DNA from: Longitalea arenae
Lineage (GTDB): Bacteria > Bacteroidota > Bacteroidia > Chitinophagales > Chitinophagaceae
Assembly: GCF_016924755.1 (NCBI RefSeq)
Contig: NZ_JAFFJX010000001.1
Span: 868,001 to 932,000, forward strand
Length of the DNA: 64,000 nucleotides
Direction of reading: 5' to 3'
The number at the start of each line of letters is the position of its first letter. Positions within the stretch are counted from its first letter, which is position 1. Of the stretch, positions 53,261-62,742 are shown piece by piece. The notes beneath the pieces were generated by a model. It saw nothing but the letters and a program-made list of their open reading frames with translations, did no database searches and had not been told where the DNA came from. A program made the translations under genes and the position numbers.

Positions 53261-54571
53261 ATGGCTTCATCGCTGGAATATTTACTGAACAGGTATGCGA
53301 ACAAGACCTGTACACCGGAGGAAAAAGAGGAACTAATGCGCTTGTTGCAGGAGAGCGGTAACGACGAAGCCGTGCAGTTACTGATCGAAAAAATGATAAC
53401 GGAACGACCAGTAAAACACCAGATGCCTGATACCACCGCCCAGGCCATCTTACAATCGATCTTCGAAGCCGATGAAACGCCGGTTGTTACCATGGAAACC
53501 ACACCGGTACGCCGTTTGCCTTTTGCCCGCATCGCAGCGGCGGCCGTGATCCTTTTACTGGTAAGCACCGCAGGTTGGTTGTGGCTGTCTCGTACCTCAA
53601 ATACGCCATTGGCGACAACCGATCAATTGATAAAAAATGACGTAGCGCCCGGTGGCAATAAAGCCCTGTTGACCCTTGGTAATGGCGCTACCATTGTGCT
53701 CGATAACCAGGAGAACGGGATCCTTGCCCGTGAAGGCAATGCCAATGTGGTAAAGCTGAAGAATGGTCAACTGAAATACGAGAAGGCAGCGGAACAATCA
53801 AATGCTGCCGCTGAGAATGGCAACGCCGCCCTCGCTTATAATACGCTGAGCACCCCTAAAGGCGGTGAATACAGAATTGTATTACCCGATGGAAGTAAAG
53901 TATGGCTGAATGCCGCTTCCTCTATTACTTATCCAACTGCATTCAATGCGAAGGAAAGAAAAGTGCAGGTTACCGGTGAAGCTTATTTTGAAGTAGCCAA
54001 ACAGGTAACAGCTAAAGATGGAAAGCGGGTGCCATTCCTTGTAGATATCCGCTCGGCGCGTGGCCATCTGGGACAGGTGCAGGTATTGGGAACTCATTTT
54101 AACATAAATGCGTATGATGATGAAGAAGCAGTTAAAACCACCCTCCTCGAAGGAAAGGTTAAGATCGTTAAAGCTACAGCCGCAACCCATGAAACTACCG
54201 CAAAAGGCAACAAGGCCCAGGCAGAAGGTGCTTCGGCTGTCTTAAATCCCGGCGAGCAGGCAACCATTCGTGGCAGCCAGGCAAATAAGCGCGATAACGA
54301 TGGTGTGCAGGTGAAGCCGGTAAATGTAAATGATGTAATGGCCTGGAAGAACGGCATGTTCCATTTCGAAAAGGCCGAGATCCAAACCGTAATGCGGCAG
54401 CTCTCGCGCTGGTACGATGTTGAAGTAGTGTATAAAACGGATCTCCGGGAGAACGATCCTTTGTTCTTCGAAGTATCGCGCCATACAAATCTGTCAGATG
54501 TATTGAAAGTACTTAACCTGGCAGGCGGCGCCCGGTTCACCATCGAAGGCAAAAAGATCATTGTACAGTAA
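53261..54571 (+). CDS. FecR-family anti-sigma factor (L5)
   Basis: 436 residues. Cytoplasmic part 1-89, membrane segment about 90-109 (RIAAAAVILLLVSTAGWLWL), periplasmic FecR domain with DVAPGGNKALLTLGNGATIVLDN, NTLSTPKGGEYRIVLPDGSKVWLNAASSITYP, GEAYFEVAKQ and VLGTHFNINAY, then DUF4974 from AWKNGMFHFEKAEIQTVMRQLSRWYDVEVVY. An insert of about 20 residues (ATAATHETTAKGNKAQAEGAS) distinguishes it from L6. Closely similar to the L6 FecR, with which it probably shares recent ancestry. Confidence 0.94.
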   Translation: MASSLEYLLNRYANKTCTPEEKEELMRLLQESGNDEAVQLLIEKMITERPVKHQMPDTTAQAILQSIFEADETPVVTMETTPVRRLPFARIAAAAVILLLVSTAGWLWLSRTSNTPLATTDQLIKNDVAPGGNKALLTLGNGATIVLDNQENGILAREGNANVVKLKNGQLKYEKAAEQSNAAAENGNAALAYNTLSTPKGGEYRIVLPDGSKVWLNAASSITYPTAFNAKERKVQVTGEAYFEVAKQVTAKDGKRVPFLVDIRSARGHLGQVQVLGTHFNINAYDDEEAVKTTLLEGKVKIVKATAATHETTAKGNKAQAEGASAVLNPGEQATIRGSQANKRDNDGVQVKPVNVNDVMAWKNGMFHFEKAEIQTVMRQLSRWYDVEVVYKTDLRENDPLFFEVSRHTNLSDVLKVLNLAGGARFTIEGKKIIVQ

Positions 54572-54666
54572 ACCTATAGCTATTACAACAACCCTAAACT
54601 GTATTTATTCAACATTTAAACTGATTTATATGAAAAACCTGTAACAATTAAAACAACCAAACCCTG

Positions 54667-54696
54667 ACCCGGCGCTATAGCATTTCAATGCCGGGT
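54667..54696. other. Hairpin between fecR and the lyase gene (L5)
   Basis: ACCCGGC (54667-54673) pairs with GCCGGGT (54690-54696) around 16 nt. It takes the same place as the fecR-susC hairpins of the other loci, but lacks an adjoining T tract on the minus strand. Confidence 0.5.
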
Positions 54697-54742
54697 ACCC
54701 ATCCGTAGTTCGATTACCCTAATTTAAACAGTCAAATTATCC

Positions 54743-57700
54743 ATGAAAATCTTTACACAAGCTTTTCCGTACCATGCTTTGTATAGATGGTTAAAGATGA
54801 AAATCGTCATGCAAACGCTGTCGGTCGTATTGCTGCTGATGATTGCATTTGATCAAACGGCTTCTGCCCAGCGCACGTTTGCGCACCCTGGTATCAGCCA
54901 TAAGAAATCTGACCTGGAGCGTATGAAATATATGGTGCAGGCAGGCCGCGATCCCTGGAAAACATCTTTCCAGAACTTGTCACAAAACCCGTACGCCAGT
55001 TACAACTATGTAGTACAGGGTAACCCCGGTGTTACCCGGCTCGTAGAACCAGCTGCTGAAGCCGGTTACAATTACGAAAAATTCAAGTACGATGCATTGG
55101 CTGCCTATTACAACGCCATCATGTGGTATATTACCGGTGATGAAAGGCATGCATTGAAAAGCGTACAAATTTTCAACGCATGGTCAAACCTCACCCACAT
55201 TTCATCTGCTGGTACCAAGGCTTTGGACGCCGGCCGGGTGATCTGGAAAATGCTGGAAGGCGCCGAGATCATTAAAAGCACCTACAACGGCTGGTCGCAG
55301 GGCGACATCAACAAATTCAAGGCGATGCTGGTGTATCCCGGTTATTCTACCACTGTAGAACCAACAGCCGCGATCAATGCAGAAGATGCCACCTTTTACT
55401 GGTATATGTATAACGGCGATCCCGGTCGCCATGGCAACCAGGGTATTTTTGCCATGCGCGGCATTATGGCCATGGGTATTTTTTTGGATAACGAGATCAT
55501 GTATGACCGCGCACTCCGCTACATGATGGGGTTGCCGCATCGTCCCGATGATCTGCCTTATCCTTCAGGGCCGCGCTCAACCTCAGCGAACCCCTCGGCT
55601 ACTTACGACTACTACGATGAGTATACATTAAGTTCAACCGTTGGCACTACGCCCGATTATGGCTATAATGAACCTATCGCCAATTATATTTGGGAGAACG
55701 GTCAGTGCCAGGAGGCATCCAGGGATCAGTCACATACCATCAGTGGCGTGTCTATCATAAACACCATGTGTGAAATAGCCTGGAACCAGGGCGATGATAT
55801 GTACAGTTTCCTCGATTACCGTCCGTTACTGGGTATAGAATTTGGCATGCGTTACAATGCATCGCTGAACTATTCTTTCCCCGATCAGCCAACACCGTGG
55901 GAACCCACTGTAGAAAATGGCCAGTTCATTCAACGGCGCGATCGCACCGGCCGCTGGTTCTCCAAGAAAATAAATCCATACTCAGAAAAGGAGTTTACCA
56001 AACTGCTGCGCGGAACCAACTTCAAATTCAGTGAATATCCTTTCCATGAAATGGCGCTCGCGCACTACCGTGACCGCGTTGGGCTGAACCCCGACCGATA
56101 TAAATGGTTGCAACGGGTGTTCGACATTTCAACCCGGGAAACTGGTTTGGAAGGACAGGGATTCCAGGTTGATTTTCCCGGCTGGGGTGGTTTAACCTTC
56201 CGCAGGCCTGCTAATTGTCCTGGCGACCCGGTTGAGTTCGTAAACGGCAAACCCGTGTACAAAATGAATGTGGTGCCCGGTAAGATCGAAGCGGAAAATT
56301 TTGACCACTTTGTACTTGCTGGACAAGGCAAAACATACAATGATAAAACCGCTGCCAATACAGGCGGTCAGTACAGAACTGCAGAAGCAGTGGATATTGA
56401 GACCTGTTCAGAAGGTGGTTATGATGTAACCAGCCTCGAGAATGGCGAATGGATCAACTACACCGTGGCTGTGCCTGCCGCAGGTACCTATAAATTAAAA
56501 ATGCGGTATGCAGCCGTTGCTGCGAATGGCGCGCTTAAAGTGGAGTTTGATGGAATTGACAGAACCGGCCAGTTCAATGTGCCTTTCGGAACGGTTTATT
56601 CCAACGGCGCACAGGATTGGCGCGAGATCACAGTAGGCTCTGCCTTCACCCTGCAGGCCGGTGTACAAAGCATGCGCGTTCTTATCACAGGGGCCAGCAA
56701 TGCTTTTTCTATCAATAGCTTCTCCCTGAGTTTTGTAGGAAGCCTGGAAAATCAAACGATCAGTTTCGGTACCCTGCCTACCAAAAAATTAGGCGATGCC
56801 GATTTTGATGCAGGTGCTGCAGCCAGCTCAGGATTACCTGTTACTTATACCAGTTCCAATCCGAATGTGGCTACGATCGTTGATAATAAAATTCGCATCG
56901 TAGGTTCAGGGGTGGTTACCATTACCGCTTCCCAGGAAGGTAACGATGCGTATGCAGCAGCCGCCAACGTTTCACAAACACTTACCATTACAGGCATTGC
57001 GGCCGGTGATTATGTATCATCGGGTAACATGAACTGGAATGGCGGCACCTGGAGAATTGCCGATGGAAATGGGGGCTACAGCAGCACTACCACCACAGCG
57101 CCCACGAGCAATACGAATGTTCATATCCTCGAAGGGCACACGGTCACCCTGGCCGGTGCGGCCGGCAATGCAAAAAATTGCACAGTATACAATGGAGGCA
57201 CCCTGTTACAGCAGGTTGCCCTTACTGTTTCAAGCCTGTATGTAATTGATGGTACCCATACCATGTCAAATACGCTTACGGTGAATGAATTTTCAATCAC
57301 CGGTACCGGGGTGCTGGCAGCTACAACAGCACCAGCAGGAAGCGTGTTCAGTCTTGTTACCAATAAAGCTACCACGCTTTCTATCAATGGCCGCCTTGGT
57401 GCGCCCGCAGGTTCTGCGGTTACTGCTATCGGTTCGGGCATCCGCGTGTTTGTGGCCGGTACAGGAACAACTACCTTCACCGGAAATGGCGTTATGAACA
57501 TTGCCCGTTTCTCACCCAATGGCAACCAGAGCTCCAATCAGAATATTGTGATCGATATCGATATGGAAGTGCGTAACTACGCAGGTACTACGGTAAGCAG
57601 CCTTACCTTACAGAATGGTAATAATGGCTCGGGCGCCAAAACACTTACTATCAATGCCGGTAAAACGGTGAAGATAAATGGTGATGGGGAGCGCGGTTCA

Positions 57701-59971
57701 TTCCATGGCTGGTACAGTTCTGGTTATGGGCTGGCTGGTTATACAAATACCGGTGGTGTCATGACCTATAATATCAATGGTACGCTCGATTGTTCTGCAG
57801 CCCAGTTCAACCTGGCAACCAATCAGAACAGTTCTAACAACGAGGTGATCGTAAACGTAAACGGAAAATTAAAGCTGGGCGCTACCGTCCGCCTGTTCCG
57901 TTTTATGCCAACCCAAAAGATCAGCGTTCATGTAGGCGACACCGGTATTATCGATGGTTCATCCGATGCCCTGAACCTGAACACAGCCAGCGCCGGACAA
58001 AGTATCAACACCAGTGATTTCAGCGGTACTGCCGCTGTGGCAACCGGTCTGGGTGGTGTAACCTTTAACGGTAATAACCCGGTACCAGGCACCTATGCGT
58101 TTGCAGGGAACGGTGGTGCTGGTTATGCAACGGCTCCGGCTGTCGTTTTCACCGGCGGTACATTGTCGAATAATCTGGCGCCCACTTATGCCGTGGCAAA
58201 CCTTACCAACGGTGTGGTTACCAGCATTACCATCATTTCAACCGGTTCTTATAGTGCAAAACCAACCGGCATTAAATTCGTAGGCGGTGGTGCACCCACA
58301 CAATGGTTTGCCTTCAAAGGCGAGAACCAAAGCGGCAGGCTGATCCAAAAGGTGAATGCCAATGTGGCTACGCCGTTATGGATCGGAACCGCGAGCAGCT
58401 ACAACCCCGTAACCCTGAAACCGGCAACTACTGCGGTATTCACTGCGAATGTAAAAGAAGGTGAACTGGAAGTTGGGCAGCAATATGCAAACAATGCCAT
58501 CAACAGAAGCTGGAGCATTCAACCGGCCAGCGCCACTGCCACCGATCTTACGTTCGGTTACAATACGGCCGATGCCAATGCACAATGTGATGCCGCCGCT
58601 GCCATGCGTTTGGCTTCAGCAGGCACTGTGCTCGATACCCTGAGCATTCCACAGGCTGCCGCAGATAACAACTGGCAGGTAAGCTATATTGGTGTTAATA
58701 ATTTCCCTGTGTTTAATTTGTTGAACGCCGGAACCCAAACCATCCATTTCGATGCCATGGAACCGGTAATGATAGATGCCGCTGACTTTGAAGCAGGCGC
58801 TACCAGCAGTTCACAGTTACCCGTACAATATACCAGTTCCGATACCACCATTGCTAAAATTGTAGATGGTAAAATACAGGTTGTATCAGCCGGTATCGTT
58901 ACTATCAGTGCCACTGCAGCTGGTGATGTGTATTACCTGAATGCCGATACCGTTTCTCAACAACTGACCATCAACAAAGCGTTCTATACCGATGCAGACG
59001 CTGATGGTGCCGGCGCCGGCGCTGCCGTATTATTTGCACAGAACGAGACACCTGCAGGTTATTCAACCAGCAACAGCGACTGTAACGACAATGATGCAGC
59101 TGTTCAGCATCCTTTATTGTATTACATTGATGCCGACCACGATGGTTTTGGTGCTGCTGCTACAGCCATGCTGTGTACTTCCACCGCTCCTGTTGGTTAT
59201 GCAACGAACAATACAGACTGCGATGACGCTAAACTGATGTATGCCGATACCGATGGCGATGGCCTGGGTAGTACTACCCTCGTTGCCTGCGGTGTAGCAA
59301 ACAGTTCAGATTGCGATGATACCAACCCGGTACAGTTAACAGCCACTATTCCCGATGTATATGCGGTGAGCGGAACAGGTGTTGAAAAGAATACCATTTA
59401 TATTGGGTATGGACCTACATCACTGACCCTCACAGCTAAACCTGTTGGCGGTTCTGCGCCATATACCTATACATGGAGCAATAACCAAACAGGTGCATCC
59501 ACTACTGTTTCCAATGCCGGTACCTATACTGTACAGATCACTGATGCCAAAGGGTGCCAGACAACTGCGTCTATCAGCATCAAAAAAGTAAATGTACAAT
59601 GTGGTAACCGCGACGATAAAGTGGTGATCTGTCACAACGGCAAAAGCGACTGTATTTCAGCTTCAGCAGTAGCCGTGCATTTAAAACATGGTGACAAGCT
59701 GGGCTATTGCAATGACGGTGATGCCATCGAAGATGTGGTTGCTTATCCCAACCCCGTACTGGGCGACCGTTTCTATGTAAAAACCCCTGATTACCTGATC
59801 GGCAAAGACATCCAGGTTACGCTTACCGACCTGTTCGGCAGAGTAGTATATCAGAACACGTTATCTAATAATAACGGTACTATTCAGGTTCAGCTCGACA
59901 GGAAAGTAAAACCCGGAATTTATGTGCTGAAAATAAATGGCATTTATATTACCAAACTGATCGTGTTGTAA
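54743..59971 (+). CDS. T9SS-secreted multidomain alginate-lyase-like enzyme
   Basis: 1742 residues. Export signal at about 18-43 behind a basic leader; alginate-lyase-family helical toroid about 45-490, with the conserved QEASRDQSHTISG (323-335) and CEIAWNQGDDMYS; CBM6-like domain about 513-665 (KIEAENFDHF, LENGEWINYTVAVPAAGTY); Ig-like domains near 670-750 and again after about 1335; a long Gly/Thr/Asn-rich beta stretch between; three Asp-rich MopE-like calcium loops (DADADGAG, DADHDGFG, DTDGDGLG); a SprB/PKD-like unit; and a T9SS type A sorting domain at the end (YPNPVLGDRFYV ... GIYVLKINGIYITKLIVL). Cleaves a uronic-acid polysaccharide by inference. Stands where susC normally stands. Confidence 0.85.
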   Translation: MKIFTQAFPYHALYRWLKMKIVMQTLSVVLLLMIAFDQTASAQRTFAHPGISHKKSDLERMKYMVQAGRDPWKTSFQNLSQNPYASYNYVVQGNPGVTRLVEPAAEAGYNYEKFKYDALAAYYNAIMWYITGDERHALKSVQIFNAWSNLTHISSAGTKALDAGRVIWKMLEGAEIIKSTYNGWSQGDINKFKAMLVYPGYSTTVEPTAAINAEDATFYWYMYNGDPGRHGNQGIFAMRGIMAMGIFLDNEIMYDRALRYMMGLPHRPDDLPYPSGPRSTSANPSATYDYYDEYTLSSTVGTTPDYGYNEPIANYIWENGQCQEASRDQSHTISGVSIINTMCEIAWNQGDDMYSFLDYRPLLGIEFGMRYNASLNYSFPDQPTPWEPTVENGQFIQRRDRTGRWFSKKINPYSEKEFTKLLRGTNFKFSEYPFHEMALAHYRDRVGLNPDRYKWLQRVFDISTRETGLEGQGFQVDFPGWGGLTFRRPANCPGDPVEFVNGKPVYKMNVVPGKIEAENFDHFVLAGQGKTYNDKTAANTGGQYRTAEAVDIETCSEGGYDVTSLENGEWINYTVAVPAAGTYKLKMRYAAVAANGALKVEFDGIDRTGQFNVPFGTVYSNGAQDWREITVGSAFTLQAGVQSMRVLITGASNAFSINSFSLSFVGSLENQTISFGTLPTKKLGDADFDAGAAASSGLPVTYTSSNPNVATIVDNKIRIVGSGVVTITASQEGNDAYAAAANVSQTLTITGIAAGDYVSSGNMNWNGGTWRIADGNGGYSSTTTTAPTSNTNVHILEGHTVTLAGAAGNAKNCTVYNGGTLLQQVALTVSSLYVIDGTHTMSNTLTVNEFSITGTGVLAATTAPAGSVFSLVTNKATTLSINGRLGAPAGSAVTAIGSGIRVFVAGTGTTTFTGNGVMNIARFSPNGNQSSNQNIVIDIDMEVRNYAGTTVSSLTLQNGNNGSGAKTLTINAGKTVKINGDGERGSFHGWYSSGYGLAGYTNTGGVMTYNINGTLDCSAAQFNLATNQNSSNNEVIVNVNGKLKLGATVRLFRFMPTQKISVHVGDTGIIDGSSDALNLNTASAGQSINTSDFSGTAAVATGLGGVTFNGNNPVPGTYAFAGNGGAGYATAPAVVFTGGTLSNNLAPTYAVANLTNGVVTSITIISTGSYSAKPTGIKFVGGGAPTQWFAFKGENQSGRLIQKVNANVATPLWIGTASSYNPVTLKPATTAVFTANVKEGELEVGQQYANNAINRSWSIQPASATATDLTFGYNTADANAQCDAAAAMRLASAGTVLDTLSIPQAAADNNWQVSYIGVNNFPVFNLLNAGTQTIHFDAMEPVMIDAADFEAGATSSSQLPVQYTSSDTTIAKIVDGKIQVVSAGIVTISATAAGDVYYLNADTVSQQLTINKAFYTDADADGAGAGAAVLFAQNETPAGYSTSNSDCNDNDAAVQHPLLYYIDADHDGFGAAATAMLCTSTAPVGYATNNTDCDDAKLMYADTDGDGLGSTTLVACGVANSSDCDDTNPVQLTATIPDVYAVSGTGVEKNTIYIGYGPTSLTLTAKPVGGSAPYTYTWSNNQTGASTTVSNAGTYTVQITDAKGCQTTASISIKKVNVQCGNRDDKVVICHNGKSDCISASAVAVHLKHGDKLGYCNDGDAIEDVVAYPNPVLGDRFYVKTPDYLIGKDIQVTLTDLFGRVVYQNTLSNNNGTIQVQLDRKVKPGIYVLKINGIYITKLIVL

Positions 59972-59991
59972 TAAAATGTTGTGCTAACATT

Positions 59992-60032
59992 AAAAGTGCC
60001 ATTCGCTCCCGGCGGATGGCACTTTTTTTTTT
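59992..60032 (+). terminator. Intrinsic terminator of locus L5
   Basis: AAAAGTGCCAT (59992-60002) pairs with ATGGCACTTTT (60016-60026), followed by a run of T. Confidence 0.92.
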
Positions 60033-60178
60033 ATTTAAGCGCGCATCGGTAATAATAAAGCCAGCAGCCTCGACGTTGTGCGGCAGATGAATCAGTATTA
60101 TCTCCATCATAATCTTTTTACAGCGTTACCTATTATTAGTTTTTGTATTACTTTTACGCGCCTAAGTAGAAGTCCTTA

Positions 60179-60772
60179 TTGGAAGCAGTAGTAATACATA
60201 CGGATGAACTATTACTCTCGCAGGTAGCCGATGGAGACAAAGATGCATTCACCTTGCTCTATCGCCGTTACTGGCAGTCACTATTTACAACTGCTGCAAA
60301 AGCGCTTCGTTCAAAAACAGATGCTGCCGACCTGGTTCAGGATATTTTCTTATCGATCTGGAATCGCCGTCACGACCTCAGGATAACCGGCTCCCTGGCC
60401 GCTTACCTGCAAACCAGTGTTAAATACAGTGTCATCAAGTATATTGAAAAGAATATTACCCGGCGTGATTACCTGGTACTGATAACTGAGATGCTTGTCC
60501 ATTATCAACCTCCCGATGCAGAATCACAATTACAAATAAAAGAGCTGCAATCCCTCATTCAGTCGGCCGTTGAACAAATGCCGCAAAAAATGCGGGAGGT
60601 ATACCAGCTCAGCCGTAAGCATCATCTCAGCCATAAAGAAATTGCCGAGCGCCTCGGCATTTCGGATGAAACCGTTAAAAAGCATATTCAGCATGCTTTA
60701 CAAATTATTAAAACAGCAATAAGCCATAATGCTACTACCCTGGCAGTGCTGCTGATACAATGGTTGAGGTAA
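60179..60772 (+). CDS. ECF RNA polymerase sigma factor (L6)
   Basis: 197 residues. Region 2: FTLLYRRYWQSLFTTAAKALRSKTDAADLVQDIFLSIWNRRH; region 4: MPQKMREVYQLSRKHHLSHKEIAERLGISDETVKKHIQHAL; hydrophobic tail (TTLAVLLIQWL). Start is TTG at 60179; an in-frame stop shortly upstream and the lack of any ATG before region 2 force this choice. TACTTTTA (60149-60156) is one base off a -7 box. FecR follows after 209 nt. Confidence 0.92.
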   Translation: MEAVVIHTDELLLSQVADGDKDAFTLLYRRYWQSLFTTAAKALRSKTDAADLVQDIFLSIWNRRHDLRITGSLAAYLQTSVKYSVIKYIEKNITRRDYLVLITEMLVHYQPPDAESQLQIKELQSLIQSAVEQMPQKMREVYQLSRKHHLSHKEIAERLGISDETVKKHIQHALQIIKTAISHNATTLAVLLIQWLR

Positions 60773-60981
60773 GGGGCGCGGCCTGAAGATCGTTGAATTA
60801 TATTTCACATTTTATATATGTGAGTGAACGAATTGTTTGTTTGTTACCTGATGTAGGTAAGGGTATACCTGTATCCGGAAACCGAAAAAAGATCCCGGGA
60901 AAAAAAATTTAGATTTTTATACCCCCTCGGAGATCTTCACCGGACAGTATATACGTTGCCTGAATTTTTTAATGCTCGCTT

Positions 60982-62214
60982 ATGAATGAACAACTGGCAA
61001 CAGATCTTTTGAGAAGATACAGCAGCGGAGAAAGTTCCGAAGCTGAAAAGCAGCTTATTGATGCCTGGTATCAGGAGTTGATCAGCACCGGAGATCTGTC
61101 ATGGTCGGAAGAAGAGAAGGAATATGTGCAGAAGAATATGGAAGCAAACCTGCTCCAAAGCATCGAAGCTGGGGAAGCAATGTCGCATGCGCCTGTACGG
61201 CGATTGCGTGGCAGAACCTGGTGGACGGCAGCCGCCGTACTGATCATTGTATCGGGAACCGGCTATTATTTAATAAATAAGCAACGGGCTGCATCAAAAA
61301 TTGCAAAGACAGATGTACTGGTAAATGATGTGGCGCCGGGAACCAATAAAGCGGTGCTTACCCTGGCAGATGGCACAAGCATTGATCTTGATGATGCTGC
61401 AAACGGGATGATAGCAAAACAGGATAATGCAGAAGTGCTGAAGCCAGAAGAAGGGCAACTGGTGTATACGCCAAATGATAGCAGGAACGGCGAAGGACCA
61501 TTGTCCTGGAACACACTGGCCACACCGCGTAGCGGACAATACCAACTGGCTTTGCCCGATGGTACCAAAGTGTGGCTGAATGCCGAATCTTCCATTCATT
61601 ATCCCATTACTTTCCGGGGAAATGAAAGGAAAGTGCAAATTACCGGCGAGGTCTATTTTGAAGTAGCGCATAATAAGAAAATGCCCTTTATTGTAGACAT
61701 CCTCCCCACTAAAGGGGGGGCTGCAGGAGGCCGGGTAGAAGTGTTAGGAACGCATTTTAATGTAAATGCATACAATGACGAAAGCGCCATTAAAACAACT
61801 TTGCTGGAAGGAAAAGTGAAGGTGATGAATGGAAGGCCGGTCAGGAAAGAGTCGGCAGAAAATGACCAGGCCGCCATATTACAACCGGGAGAACAGGCAG
61901 TGATACCAGCAGGATCAGAAAAAACGAAACCATCCCGAAACAACCGGATCCAGGTTCGTAAAACAGATGTTGACGATGTGGTTGCTTGGAAAAACGGATT
62001 ATTTCACTTTGAGAATGCCGATGTAAGTACGGTTATGCGCCAGTTGGCCAGATGGTATGATGTAGAGGTAGTGTACCAGGGCGCCTCAGTGAAAAACGAT
62101 CCGCTCTTTGTTGAAATTTCAAGGAACACCAGGTTATCAGACGTGTTAAAGATCCTGGAGGAGTCAGGCAGTGCGAAATTCAACATCCAGGGAAAAAAGG
62201 TCATTGTAAAATAA
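60982..62214 (+). CDS. FecR-family anti-sigma factor (L6)
   Basis: 410 residues. Cytoplasmic part 1-79, membrane segment about 80-97 (WWTAAAVLIIVSGTGYYLI), periplasmic FecR domain with DVAPGTNKAVLTLADGTSIDLDD, LALPDGTKVWLNAESSIHYP, GEVYFEVAHNKKMPF and VLGTHFNVNAY, and DUF4974 from AWKNGLFHFENADVSTVMRQLARWYDVEVVY. Highly similar to the L5 FecR. Acts on the L6 sigma factor and should respond to the STN-SusC that follows after a 528-nt gap. Confidence 0.94.
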   Translation: MNEQLATDLLRRYSSGESSEAEKQLIDAWYQELISTGDLSWSEEEKEYVQKNMEANLLQSIEAGEAMSHAPVRRLRGRTWWTAAAVLIIVSGTGYYLINKQRAASKIAKTDVLVNDVAPGTNKAVLTLADGTSIDLDDAANGMIAKQDNAEVLKPEEGQLVYTPNDSRNGEGPLSWNTLATPRSGQYQLALPDGTKVWLNAESSIHYPITFRGNERKVQITGEVYFEVAHNKKMPFIVDILPTKGGAAGGRVEVLGTHFNVNAYNDESAIKTTLLEGKVKVMNGRPVRKESAENDQAAILQPGEQAVIPAGSEKTKPSRNNRIQVRKTDVDDVVAWKNGLFHFENADVSTVMRQLARWYDVEVVYQGASVKNDPLFVEISRNTRLSDVLKILEESGSAKFNIQGKKVIVK

Positions 62215-62742
62215 CCCCATTTATATGCATATCCTATTTGAGGCCATCCCTGTTAGCCAGAACAGGGACTGTACATCTAAACCAAAAAGGCTCTATTATT
62301 ACCATGGAGCAGGTACCCGTTCACTGGGTACATCATTCAAACGACTTTACTCATGCCAGGCTGCAACCATTTCAATTCTTTTGCAGCCACAGAACGATCC
62401 ATATAGAAAATATTGAACGCTGAAGGCAGCATGCTGAATGCTGAATGCTAAAAGCGCAAGGCAGCTTTGATCTAAACTCTGCGTTTATAAAACTGATGAT
62501 TGTTAGCAACAGATCAGTGGGGGCATACCATGTGTGCACGTAAAAGCGCAACGCATACTTATGACGCTGGCCTTATGCCTTATGCAATGAGCCTTAAGCG
62601 TAAACAGCCTGAATAAAAAAAACCGCCCCGAAGGCGATCGGTGCGGTTCTGTTGAATTCAGGTTAAGGCAATAGAAGATGCTGATATCCTTATTGTTTAA
62701 CCCCAACACCCTGACCGCAAGGTCAGGGGTAAATCCAAATTT
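62215..62742. other. Long fecR-susC gap of L6
   Basis: 528 bases. 62215-62440 has two overlapping short open frames that resemble nothing known; 62430-62460 contains short GCTGAATGCT repeats. 62615-62648 is a terminator-shaped hairpin facing the minus strand, and 62709-62728 is a very stable stem (CCCTGACC-GCAA-GGTCAGGG). Confidence 0.6.
62615..62729 (-). ncRNA. Predicted short antisense RNA over the L6 susC leader
   Basis: Prediction only. Minus-strand TAAATTTG (62743-62736) is an exact TAnnTTTG box ending on the A of the susC ATG. The RNA would open with the stem 62728-62709, an 8-bp perfect hairpin with a GNRA-type loop in the plus sense, and end at AACCGC/GCGGTT (62621-62626 with 62643-62648) followed by a run of T on that strand (62622-62615). 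Length about 115 nt. Confidence 0.4.

Noticed and set aside
62225-62423. Two overlapping short frames in the L6 fecR-susC gap
   Set aside because: They overlap each other in different frames and neither resembles a known family; listed as intergenic.
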